Below, one piece after another: positions 1 to 5,194 of a stretch of 7,561 nucleotides of DNA (position 1 is the stretch's first letter; each line of letters starts with the position of its first letter). The position numbers and the translations under genes were made by a program. Location: NCBI GenBank assembly GCA_964580215.1, contig CAZOJT010000077.1:1-7561 (forward strand). The letters are read 5' to 3'. The DNA comes from SM23-73-3 sp964580215 (GTDB lineage: Bacteria > Zixibacteria > MSB-5A5 > SM1-73). The notes under the pieces were generated by a model. The model searched no databases. It saw only the letters and a list, made by a program, of their open reading frames with translations, and was not told the origin of the DNA.

Positions 1-43
1 TAATTGTTTACATCCCCCCTAAAGAAATGGGGGGAAGGGGGGA

Positions 44-84
44 TTCGTATGAATGTGCGTATGCACTCATACGAGCATACGCAT
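44..84 (+). repeat. CGTATG palindromic repeat, full copy (R1)
   Basis: This 41-nt unit is identical to 1206-1246 and inverted relative to 182-222 and 1524-1564. It carries the hexamer CGTATG twice followed by CATACG twice, giving two crossing inverted repeats: 45-52 with 67-74 (8 bp) and 56-64 with 75-83 (9 bp). It is absent from the equivalent place in module copy 2, where GGAT (1424-1427) joins TTG (1428-1430) directly. Confidence 0.85.
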
Positions 85-119
85 TTGAAACTTGGAAAAT
101 CCCCCTTTACTAAAGGGGG

Positions 120-140
120 ATGCGTATGCATTCATACGAA
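120..140 (-). repeat. CGTATG palindromic repeat, short inverted copy (R2)
   Basis: Read on the minus strand this 21-nt copy matches the first 12 and last 9 nt of the 41-nt repeat, with the central 20 nt missing. It directly follows the CCCCCTTT/AAAGGGGG hairpin (99-121). The same short form sits at 1463-1483 in the second module. Confidence 0.75.
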
Positions 141-181
141 TTTCAAGCCAAGCCCAAAACAGGTGTGGGAGAAAAAAATCA

Positions 182-222
182 ATGCGAAGCTCGTATGAGT
201 GCATACGCACATTCATACGAAT
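182..222 (-). repeat. CGTATG palindromic repeat, inverted variant (R3)
   Basis: On the minus strand this matches the first 33 nt or so of the full repeat exactly and then diverges slightly (GCTTCGCAT in place of GCATACGCAT). It is inverted relative to 44-84, so the two could form a long imperfect stem enclosing the central hairpin of the module. The second module has the same variant at 1524-1564. Confidence 0.8.
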
Positions 223-263
223 AATAAGATGTGAACTGTTTCCTGCTCCTCTTAGTAAATTGT

Positions 264-446
264 AATCAAAAGGTTAAAGCCGCACGCAAAGTTGTTCCCG
301 GAACCTTAACACTACCTGCATCACCTAAAGGCTTGGTTTTCGGAATAAACGCCGGGATTGTGTTCGAGAGGAATAACAAAAGCATTTCTTAAAATTCCTA
401 CGATCAAAACTTTTCCTACGGATCCTGCGGACAATGCCTGCCATAG
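264..446. other. Intergenic stretch with no supported gene
   Basis: This lies between repeat module copy 1 and the lipoprotein terminator. The only open frames are short. One minus-strand frame starting near 385 would encode about 39 residues, but it lacks a convincing ribosome site or recognisable sequence. I see no RNA gene or further repeat here. Confidence 0.5.
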
Positions 447-485
447 AAAAAAAGCCAGCGTCCAACTCATGCTGGATGCTGGCTT
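447..485 (-). terminator. Rho-independent terminator of the lipoprotein gene
   Basis: On the minus strand the stem AAGCCAGC (485-478) pairs with GCTGGCTT (459-452). It is extended by TCCA/TGGA (476-473 with 464-461) past one internal non-canonical position. The loop is 8 nt and a run of T follows directly (the A-tract at 447-453 on the plus strand). It begins about 55 nt after the lipoprotein stop codon, so it should end that single-gene transcript. Confidence 0.85.
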
Positions 486-539
486 ACGTTGACAAGATAC
501 AAGCCCTGGACTGCCTGGTTCAGAGGAAGCCCCCAATGG

Positions 540-875
540 TTATTTTCTTCTCTTCTTATGCAAATCCGCAGTTTTCTCTTTTATCATTCCTTCCAGATCT
601 TCGTTTGCCAGCATCATGTTCAGCATCATAGCTGCCTTGGTGGAGTCCGCCACCAGAGATTCCCTGAGCTGGTTCATGCTTTCCGGATCGTCCATCACCA
701 TCTTAACTAATTGCCCCTTGGTTTCCGGAGTTTCCCAGATCTTCTGCATGATCATCTGAGACATTTGGGGATCAGCCATCAGTTGTTCCATGGCTTTCTC
801 CTTACTGCAACTGGTAAAGACAACAAGCAAAACCAGGCAGGCTAAAATCAAAGAACAAATCACACTCTTTTTCAT
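540..875 (-). CDS. Small methionine-rich lipoprotein, function unknown
   Basis: This encodes a 111-residue secreted lipoprotein that I do not recognise as a named family. MKK opens the protein, a hydrophobic stretch covers about residues 5-21, and a lipobox-like FTSC places the lipidated Cys at 23, predicting membrane anchoring through signal peptidase II. The mature part is about 89 residues, with 13 methionines and no cysteine except the anchor. It shows two or three degenerate helical repeats of about 25 residues built on the pattern 'L/M-M-x-D-P-x-x-M' (MADPQMSQM, then MVMDDPESM, then a weaker third copy). This resembles STI1-like Met-rich helices or metal-binding Met motifs, but both comparisons are inference. 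The C-terminus is basic (KKRRK). The start is fixed by a strong AGGAGGTGA site. Promoter, leader hairpin and terminator are all visible, so it is monocistronic. Confidence 0.85.
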   Translation of the reverse strand: MKKSVICSLILACLVLLVVFTSCSKEKAMEQLMADPQMSQMIMQKIWETPETKGQLVKMVMDDPESMNQLRESLVADSTKAAMMLNMMLANEDLEGMIKEKTADLHKKRRK

Positions 876-901
876 CTATTTCACCTCCTCCTTGAAATAG
901 A
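875..901 (-). promoter_or_regulatory. Shine-Dalgarno displayed in a hairpin loop
   Basis: In the leader RNA the arms CUAUUUCA (900-893) and UGAAAUAG (883-876) are perfectly complementary. They extend to a ninth pair that uses the A of the AUG. The 9-nt loop is AGGAGGAGG, the core of the ribosome site. The hairpin abuts the start codon of the lipoprotein gene, so the whole initiation region is part of one small structure. Confidence 0.75.
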
Positions 902-920
902 ATTTGGTTTTCCTTTCCCA

Positions 921-948
921 AGTTTACTTTTTTGATTCCTGTTGTCAA
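921..948 (-). promoter_or_regulatory. Sigma70-like promoter of the lipoprotein gene
   Basis: On the minus strand an exact TTGACA (948-943) is followed, after 16 nt, by TAAACT (926-921), a 4 of 6 match to the -10 consensus. Transcription would begin near 914, leaving a leader of about 38 nt that consists largely of the Shine-Dalgarno hairpin. Confidence 0.6.
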
Positions 949-1119
949 GTAAATTTTGATGTAATTATGAAAAAGTTTAGATTCAGTGACAAAGTTTTTT
1001 CGCGCAAACCAAAGTTCATTTGTCCATCTGGATCTTATTTGAGTCAAATGACCATAGAAAGTAAACCGATCTGCAACTGCCGAATGACAAGATAGTTGTC
1101 CATTTGGGCGAAGATGGTG

Positions 1120-1140
1120 CGCCCCGCCAGAGGCGGGGCG
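1120..1140. repeat. GC-rich hairpin
   Basis: CGCCCCGCC (1120-1128) pairs perfectly with GGCGGGGCG (1132-1140) around a 3-nt AGA loop. ATGGT (1114-1118) and ACCAT (1144-1148) flank it in inverted orientation. No T-run follows on either strand, so it is not a typical intrinsic terminator. Confidence 0.75.
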
Positions 1141-1205
1141 GCTACCATGGTATGTGGTAACCGCACCCTTCAAGGTGCGAGAAAGTCCTTTCTGTGTCCG
1201 TCAGG

Positions 1206-1246
1206 TTCGTATGAATGTGCGTATGCACTCATACGAGCATACGCAT
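1206..1246 (+). repeat. CGTATG palindromic repeat, full copy (R4)
   Basis: This is identical over 41 nt to 44-84, but the flanks are unrelated (CAGGT to the left, CCCACTGACC to the right). That defines the unit's boundaries and supports it being a discrete element. CAGGT (1202-1206) and ACCTG (1254-1258) flank it as a short inverted pair. Confidence 0.85.
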
Positions 1247-1292
1247 CCCACTGACCTGGCGGCGAACTCCTGCATGATTTTAACAGTATCTC

Positions 1293-1319
1293 GACTGTCG
1301 GGTCGGGGACCCGACAGTC
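1293..1319. repeat. 12-bp-arm perfect hairpin
   Basis: GACTGTCGGGTC (1293-1304) and GACCCGACAGTC (1308-1319) pair perfectly around GGG. The outer half resembles the arms CTGTCAGGTC/GACCTGACAG of the hairpin at 7182-7221. No adjacent T-run is present on either strand. Confidence 0.75.
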
Positions 1320-1462
1320 ACTGAATGTAGCCGCCTAATTGGGCGAAGATGGTGTGCAGGCTAAAGCTCATTTGAGTTATTAAGGGGAGCATATAATTCA
1401 TCCCCCCTTTAGAAAAAGGGGGGGGATTTGAAACTTGGGAAATCCCCCTTTGCTAAAGGGGG

Positions 1463-1483
1463 ATGCGTATGCATTCATACGAA
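1463..1483 (-). repeat. CGTATG palindromic repeat, short inverted copy (R5)
   Basis: This is identical over 21 nt to 120-140, including the loss of the central 20 nt of the full unit. Confidence 0.75.
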
Positions 1484-1523
1484 TTTCAAGTCAAGCCAAA
1501 AACAGGTGTGGGAGAAAAAATCA

Positions 1524-1564
1524 ATGCGAAGCTCGTATGAGTGCATACGCACATTCATACGAAT
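1524..1564 (-). repeat. CGTATG palindromic repeat, inverted variant (R6)
   Basis: This is identical over 41 nt to 182-222, including the GCTTCGCAT end that differs from the full copies at 44-84 and 1206-1246. Confidence 0.8.
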
Positions 1565-1657
1565 AACAAGATGTAAACTGTTTCCTGCTCCTCTTAGTAA
1601 TTGTCCGAGCCCCCCAAATGCTGGGATTTAGGACATACGGATGTAGCATTCACGCTT

Positions 1658-1681
1658 GCCCTGAACCATGCGGTTCAGGGC
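1658..1681 (-). terminator. Perfect stem-loop after the protease gene; possible terminator
   Basis: GCCCTGAACC (1658-1667) and GGTTCAGGGC (1672-1681) form a 10-bp stem with a 4-nt loop. It starts about 20 nt beyond the stop codon of the minus-strand protease gene. The sequence after it on that strand (AAGCG) has no T-run, so it could stall or protect the 3' end rather than act as a classical intrinsic terminator. Confidence 0.4.
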
Positions 1682-1701
1682 TTGTCTCAACCGATGTGGG
1701 T

Positions 1702-2793
1702 TCATTTGATGGGCACCGGGGTGAAGGAGAGGACAAAGATAAACATTGCTATCCAGCCCACCACCTTCCGCTTGGTATCTAACGGGACTTGGTCGTTCAA
1801 AGTAGGCGGGTGACCGATTTTGATTAACAAAACCAAAGCCACCCACACAAACCATCCCACCCAGAGAAAATATCCCAAGGGGATCAAAGCTAAGGTTGCC
1901 ACCGTGGCGACCTTACGCTGGTTTTTCCCCAAAATAGCGTACATGATATGACCACCATCTAACTGTCCGATAGGCAAAAGATTGAGCATGGTGACCAAAA
2001 TCCCTGCCCAACCGGCAAAGGCAGCAGGGCTTAAAAGCACGGTGTGTCCTTCGGGAACATCTTTCAACACCATCCAGGAAAGAAACTTGAATATCAACGA
2101 CTCCCCCAGAATCAGACCCTCCCCTGAAACCTCCTCTACAATCTGCGAATGGGATAGTCCGATAATGATAACAATCACAGCGACCACGAACCCAGCGATG
2201 GGACCTGCGGCTCCCACATCCAGAAGATCCCGGCGTGTTCTGAAGGGAGATTTTGATCTGATCACCGCTCCGAAAGTTCCAAACAGAGTAGGACCGGGAA
2301 TAAAATAGGGCAGGCTCACCTTGATCCCGTTTATTCTCGACTCGATATAATGTCCGAACTCGTGAAACGTCAAAATCAAAAGCAGAGGAACCGCAAATGA
2401 GGCGCCCTTTAAGATAAGGAGAGGATTAGAAAATGGATCGGCTTGATTCATATATGCGCCAGCAAGTAAGGTGGTGATCACAGTCAAAAGAAATAAGATT
2501 ATGTTGGTCCAGGGAATCTGTGTCTTTTTTAGATATTCCAGCTTTCCAATATGAAGCACCACCGGACCGGTCGAATCAGTAGGATCAAGTCGGTCGAACT
2601 CCACAAAGTAACCCAGAGACGAAAGCCTGCTTTTAACCATCTCCTTCCAGTTGACGATGGCAACATAAGGGAAAGCCTTGATGAAGATATCCCTCCTGCC
2701 GTGATAGATGGTTTGAATTTCCAGAATGTCGTATAGGGCTTCCCTGATGGTCTGGATCTGATTTCTTATGTCGATATTTTTGCGTTTCCACAT
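1702..2793 (-). CDS. Site-2-type intramembrane zinc metalloprotease (peptidase family M50)
   Basis: This 363-residue multi-pass membrane protein should cleave substrates inside or near the bilayer. The zinc motif HEFGH is at 144-148 and the second conserved site, NLLPIGQLDGG, at 271-281 supplies the third zinc ligand (Asp279), as in M50 proteases. Hydrophobic segments lie near 97-113, 131-143, 194-213, 254-274, 296-325 and 345-358. A soluble N-terminal domain of about 95 residues precedes them. No PDZ domain is evident, so it is unlike RseP and closer to the EGY-like/cyanobacterial branch. The ATG at 2793 is the first in-frame start after a stop. A GAGGG lies 9 nt upstream, and a much stronger AGGAGGTGA lies about 18 nt upstream, which is too far for normal spacing. 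The substrate is unknown, and nothing nearby (sigma or anti-sigma factor) identifies one. Confidence 0.93.
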   Translation of the reverse strand: MWKRKNIDIRNQIQTIREALYDILEIQTIYHGRRDIFIKAFPYVAIVNWKEMVKSRLSSLGYFVEFDRLDPTDSTGPVVLHIGKLEYLKKTQIPWTNIILFLLTVITTLLAGAYMNQADPFSNPLLILKGASFAVPLLLILTFHEFGHYIESRINGIKVSLPYFIPGPTLFGTFGAVIRSKSPFRTRRDLLDVGAAGPIAGFVVAVIVIIIGLSHSQIVEEVSGEGLILGESLIFKFLSWMVLKDVPEGHTVLLSPAAFAGWAGILVTMLNLLPIGQLDGGHIMYAILGKNQRKVATVATLALIPLGYFLWVGWFVWVALVLLIKIGHPPTLNDQVPLDTKRKVVGWIAMFIFVLSFTPVPIK

Positions 2794-2854
2794 TGATCAG
2801 TTACCCTCAACCTCACCTCCTCCTCTTTCCGTGATGCGTCCTCGTGTTTTCCTC

Positions 2855-2884
2855 TCTATAAACAGACTGTGGCACAATTCTCAA
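2855..2884 (-). promoter_or_regulatory. Possible promoter for the protease gene
   Basis: On the minus strand TTGAGA (2884-2879, 5 of 6) and TATAGA (2860-2855, 4 of 6) are 18 nt apart. Transcription would start near 2848, about 55 nt before the protease ATG. This would let the protease be expressed independently of the upstream propeller gene. Confidence 0.4.
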
Positions 2885-2896
2885 AAACCTGCTTCT

Positions 2897-2977
2897 GTCA
2901 TTCTGAGCGACGCGAAGAATCTCGTAATTACAATAAGTTGCAAAACCGAGATTCTTCGGCTAACGCCTCAGAATGAC
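2897..2977. repeat. Dispersed hairpin repeat, 'TCATTCTGAG...AGAATCT' type, two-armed copy
   Basis: GTCATTCTGAG (2897-2907) pairs with CTCAGAATGAC (2967-2977). CGAAGAATCTCG (2913-2924) pairs with CGAGATTCTTCG (2947-2958), leaving an internal loop and a 22-nt terminal loop. A diverged single arm of the same family is at 5168-5194. Repeats of this appearance are widespread between genes of various uncultivated bacteria (recollection, not checked). Confidence 0.75.
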
Positions 2978-3017
2978 ACTATGACACAGCCTCAAAATGG
3001 AGAGGAGGTGAGGTTAA

Positions 3018-4523
3018 TTACTCTTTCCTGTTGATTCTACCAACCAAGGCTTTGACTGAACTTGCCTCCTCAAGCTCTAAAAGCCTTTCTTTCAGCTTCT
3101 CCCTGGATATGGTTTGGTCCAAATGCAAAAGATATATCTCAAAGTAATTATCCGGTTCTCCTTTTCGTTTTCCGGCGAAGATGATCGATTTCCCATCCGG
3201 CGAGAAGGAAGGGTATCTTTTGGTTCCTTCGTCATGGGTTAGCTTTATCTGGTTGGAACCGTCCGCATCCATGATATATAGATCCTGCTCATCGGAGTCG
3301 CCGGAAACAAAGACAATTCTTTTCCCGTCAAAAGAAAACGAAGGAAAGAAACAATCGTTTCTTCTATCGGTAAGGCACTTCCAATTTTTGCCGTCTATCT
3401 GTAAAAGGAATACTCCTCTATTCTCCCAACCAGCATGAAGAAGAACCTGTTTTCCATCAGGGGAGAAACTGGGACAATAAGGCAGAATCATCCCTCTGGA
3501 ATGCCGGATCAATCCGATCTTCTCCTCCCAGGATTCTTTTAAAGAGATGCTTTCAGTTTTCCTGCTCTTTATATTCAATCTGCAGATGGAGCTCCCCCTT
3601 CCAGTTCGATCACTGACGAATATTATCTTGCTGTCGTCCGGGGAGAAACTGGGAAGACCGTCATAAGTATCGTTATTGGTGAGCCTTTTTACCTCACCGG
3701 TGTATGAATTCTTGATAAAGATATCCCGGTCAGCGTTGAAGATGGTATCACTTATATGAGGGGAGGAATTCTCTTTTTCATAGACTATGAATCTCCCGTC
3801 ATGAGAAAAGCGGCCAAATCGCTCTGAAGGTTCATTTCCTTCTTGTGGGGAGAGACATATCTTGTTTTTGCCATCTGCATCCGCGACAAAAACCCTGCTT
3901 TTCTTTACTTCGATTTTCTCAAGCCCGTAATCTTCTAAAAAGTAGCTGGTGTCGGAATGATAGACGATCCGCTTGCCATCAGAAGAGAAACTGGGAGCAT
4001 CGTCGCAGAAAAGATCATTGGTTAGCCGGGTGATTTTCAATCTGCCCCCGGTAAGATGGGCGATGCTATCAATCAATTTTTGATCTTCACTTTTTTTCAG
4101 AACAAACCTGAACTCCGGGATGGCTTGTTGCAGGTTTTTGTTTTTCCAGCTTAGCCTCCCCTGTTCAAATTTGATCTGACACAAAAGCTCTAAAGCTTCC
4201 TGGTTTTCAGGATTAAGCTTTAAACTGGTTTTACACTCTTTTTCAGCCAGATGATAAATCTGAGCCAAGTGATATACTTTCGCCAGAAGAAAATGTGCCA
4301 GAAAGTCATCTTCATCCTTCTGAATAGCCAAAAGAAGAGGGTAGATGGCGGATTCAGGTTCATTATTCTCCAGATGCCGGTAAGCTACTTTGAGACACGC
4401 CTCTTTGTTGGAGTTAGGCGAAATTTTTGTAGATAAATGAGTAAGGCTGAATCGGACAAGAAGTACCAACGCTATGCAGATGAAGACGAAAACTGAAATC
4501 AGTGAAGCTTTCTTTAGTTTCAT
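3018..4523 (-). CDS. Membrane-anchored TPR and PD40 (TolB-like) beta-propeller protein
   Basis: This 501-residue protein probably sits in the periplasm, held by one N-terminal membrane segment (about residues 7-26). Residues 41-145 are helical with TPR character (e.g. ALELL after LNPENQEA), suiting protein-protein contact. From about 165 to 470 six PD40 repeats follow, each with a core like 'PSFSPDGKxIIF' (near 177, 239, 291, 351, 394 and 438), as expected for a six-bladed TolB/DPP-type propeller. No catalytic Ser-Asp-His domain follows, so a binding or scaffold role is likelier than peptidase activity. The tail (471-501) is a charged helix. I chose the ATG at 4523 because it puts MKLKK directly before the membrane segment. 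A TTG at 4583 would add 20 residues but has no ribosome site. The partner is unknown. Confidence 0.85.
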   Translation of the reverse strand: MKLKKASLISVFVFICIALVLLVRFSLTHLSTKISPNSNKEACLKVAYRHLENNEPESAIYPLLLAIQKDEDDFLAHFLLAKVYHLAQIYHLAEKECKTSLKLNPENQEALELLCQIKFEQGRLSWKNKNLQQAIPEFRFVLKKSEDQKLIDSIAHLTGGRLKITRLTNDLFCDDAPSFSSDGKRIVYHSDTSYFLEDYGLEKIEVKKSRVFVADADGKNKICLSPQEGNEPSERFGRFSHDGRFIVYEKENSSPHISDTIFNADRDIFIKNSYTGEVKRLTNNDTYDGLPSFSPDDSKIIFVSDRTGRGSSICRLNIKSRKTESISLKESWEEKIGLIRHSRGMILPYCPSFSPDGKQVLLHAGWENRGVFLLQIDGKNWKCLTDRRNDCFFPSFSFDGKRIVFVSGDSDEQDLYIMDADGSNQIKLTHDEGTKRYPSFSPDGKSIIFAGKRKGEPDNYFEIYLLHLDQTISREKLKERLLELEEASSVKALVGRINRKE

Positions 4524-4529
4524 ACTTTT

Positions 4530-4557
4530 AATATACGAAAAAGAAAGGTTCAGACAA
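4530..4557 (-). promoter_or_regulatory. Possible promoter close to the propeller start codon
   Basis: On the minus strand TTGTCT (4557-4552, 4 of 6) and TATATT (4535-4530, 5 of 6) are 16 nt apart. Transcription would start at about 4523, that is at the ATG itself, consistent with the absence of a Shine-Dalgarno sequence there. The region is AT-rich, so chance matches are easy. Confidence 0.25.
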
Positions 4558-4581
4558 AAGAAATATGATAAACAGAGGGTC

Positions 4582-4610
4582 AACGGATTAAACAGATGAA
4601 ACGGATTAAA
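4582..4610. repeat. Short tandem repeat AACGGATTAAA
   Basis: AACGGATTAAA occurs at 4582-4592 and 4600-4610, a period of 18 nt, with CAGATGA between. It lies upstream of the propeller gene, and its role is unknown. Confidence 0.6.
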
Positions 4611-4707
4611 TAATAAGGACAGCCACCTTAAGCAAAGATTCCAGACCAGAACCTAACTTATGGTTATCAACTAATTATGGTGACAATCAGACATGACGTA
4701 ATAGTCA

Positions 4708-4744
4708 TGTAGGTCAACCCCGCCTTTGGCGGGGTTGACCTACA
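4708..4744. repeat. Perfect palindrome with 17-bp arms
   Basis: The arms 4708-4724 and 4728-4744 are exact complements around a 3-nt TTT loop, with the core CCCCGCC/GGCGGGG inside GTAGGTCAA/TTGACCTAC. A second small palindrome, ACATGAC/GTCATGT (4691-4697 with 4704-4710), overlaps its left edge. No T-run follows on either strand. Confidence 0.85.
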
Positions 4745-5133
4745 AAACTGAAGAGCTATTTTTAAGACTTAAAAAAATCAAAAACCAGTTTAAAGTCAAA
4801 TATCAAAAAATGATCATAACATCACTATAAAATCATTATCATACTTTGACTACGCATTTTCATAATCCTGATTTACCGCGAGACAACAACTTTGTTGAAA
4901 ATATTGTCAAACAACTCAACCGCAAACTTAAACAAATTGACGGTTTCAAAAACAGAGATAATGCTAAAAACTTCCTTAAACTTTGGTCCCTTTATTATCG
5001 CTTTAAACCATTCACAGATAGTAACTATGAATATAAAAATGGCAAACCACCTCTGCAATTGGCAGGAGCAAATGTAACTAATTTAGATTGGCTCAAATAT
5101 TCACAAAAACCCAAAATAGACCCAGTTAAATGA
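4741..5133 (+). pseudogene. Transposase C-terminal fragment, decayed
   Basis: The frame from 4846 to 5133 encodes 'THFHNPDLPRDNN' then 'ENIVKQLNRKLKQIDGF' and ends with 'NGKPPLQLAG'. That is the layout of the C-terminal part of DDE-type transposases, where the conserved Glu follows a T/D-NN motif and a G-K-x-P-L-x-L-A-G signature closes the domain. Read upstream in the same frame, 4741-4827 gives a plausible Lys-rich helical continuation (ELFLRLKKIKNQF), but it is cut by an in-frame TAA at 4828-4830. The N-terminal DNA-binding domain and the catalytic aspartates are absent, and the 17-bp-arm palindrome abuts the fragment. It cannot be active. I cannot name the IS family from this part alone. 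Confidence 0.75.
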
Positions 5134-5167
5134 ACGCTACCCAATTTTGTAAAATGTTGAATTCATT

Positions 5168-5194
5168 AGATTCTTCACTTCGTTCAGAATGACA
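5168..5194 (-). repeat. Dispersed hairpin repeat, single diverged arm
   Basis: On the minus strand this 27-nt segment matches 2896-2922 with three differences, all in the central part between TCATTCTGA and GAAGAATCT. Only one arm is present here, with no inverted partner nearby. Confidence 0.65.

Larger units (their letters stand above)
10..263. repeat. Duplicated intergenic module, copy 1
   Basis: This non-coding stretch recurs at 1397-1604 in the same orientation. From 85 to 263 I count by eye about eight differences, including two single-A length changes, across roughly 180 positions. It contains a C-run/G-run segment (12-42), a full CGTATG repeat (44-84), a near-perfect hairpin with ATCCCCCTTTA arms (99-109 and 111-121), a short CGTATG repeat (120-140) and an inverted full-length one (182-222). 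The main difference from copy 2 is a 40-bp insertion at 45-84. Short ORFs crossing it do not look like proteins and are interrupted by the palindromes, so I treat it as repeat DNA. It may be a MITE-like or palindromic-unit mosaic; its function is unknown. Confidence 0.8.
1104..1354. repeat. Segment bounded by 16-nt direct repeats
   Basis: TTGGGCGAAGATGGTG occurs at 1104-1119 and again at 1339-1354. The 219 bp between them hold a GC hairpin (1120-1140), a CGCACC/GGTGCG stem (1162-1179), a full CGTATG repeat (1206-1246) and a 12-bp-arm hairpin (1293-1319). The layout suggests an inserted or recombined block, possibly with a target duplication. No ORF of note lies inside. Confidence 0.6.
1397..1604. 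repeat. Duplicated intergenic module, copy 2
   Basis: This is the direct repeat of the module at 10-263. It carries the C-run/G-run start, the CCCCCTTT/AAAGGGGG hairpin (1442-1464), the short CGTATG repeat (1463-1483) and the inverted variant (1524-1564), and ends at the same point (CTCTTAGTAA followed by TTGT). It lacks the 40-bp CGTATG unit present in copy 1 and appears to be the version without the insertion. Nothing coding is recognised. Confidence 0.8.
2809..3015. repeat. Spacer element bounded by 14-bp inverted repeats
   Basis: AACCTCACCTCCTC (2809-2822) and its exact complement GAGGAGGTGAGGTT (3002-3015) bracket a 207-bp spacer between the protease and propeller genes. The left arm, read on the minus strand, is a consensus-like Shine-Dalgarno sequence ahead of the protease start. 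The right arm ends 2 nt before the propeller stop codon. A smaller hairpin repeat (2897-2977) sits inside. This may be a MITE-like insertion or a coincidence of purine-rich sequence. Confidence 0.5.

Noticed and set aside
99..121. CCCCCTTT/AAAGGGGG hairpin as a terminator
   Set aside because: No T-run follows on either strand and no gene ends nearby. It recurs as part of the repeat module, so it is treated as repeat DNA.
4..198. Open frame across repeat module copy 1, with a similar one in copy 2 (1428-1631)
   Set aside because: The predicted peptides are translations of CGTATG palindromes and the CCCCCTTT hairpin. They are not maintained to the same end in the two copies because of a single-A length difference and the 40-bp insertion.
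44..222. CRISPR-like array of short repeats
   Set aside because: The repeats are in mixed orientation, differ in length and are not regularly spaced, and no cas gene is present.
264..385. Minus-strand frame from an ATG at 385, about 39 residues, ending in a Gly/Val/Thr-rich tail
   Set aside because: No adequate ribosome site, no recognisable sequence, and it lies beyond the lipoprotein terminator. Too little to call a gene.
802..1173. Minus-strand open frame of 123 codons overlapping the lipoprotein start
   Set aside because: It overlaps the well-supported lipoprotein gene in another frame, runs through its promoter and leader hairpin, and has no protein-like composition.
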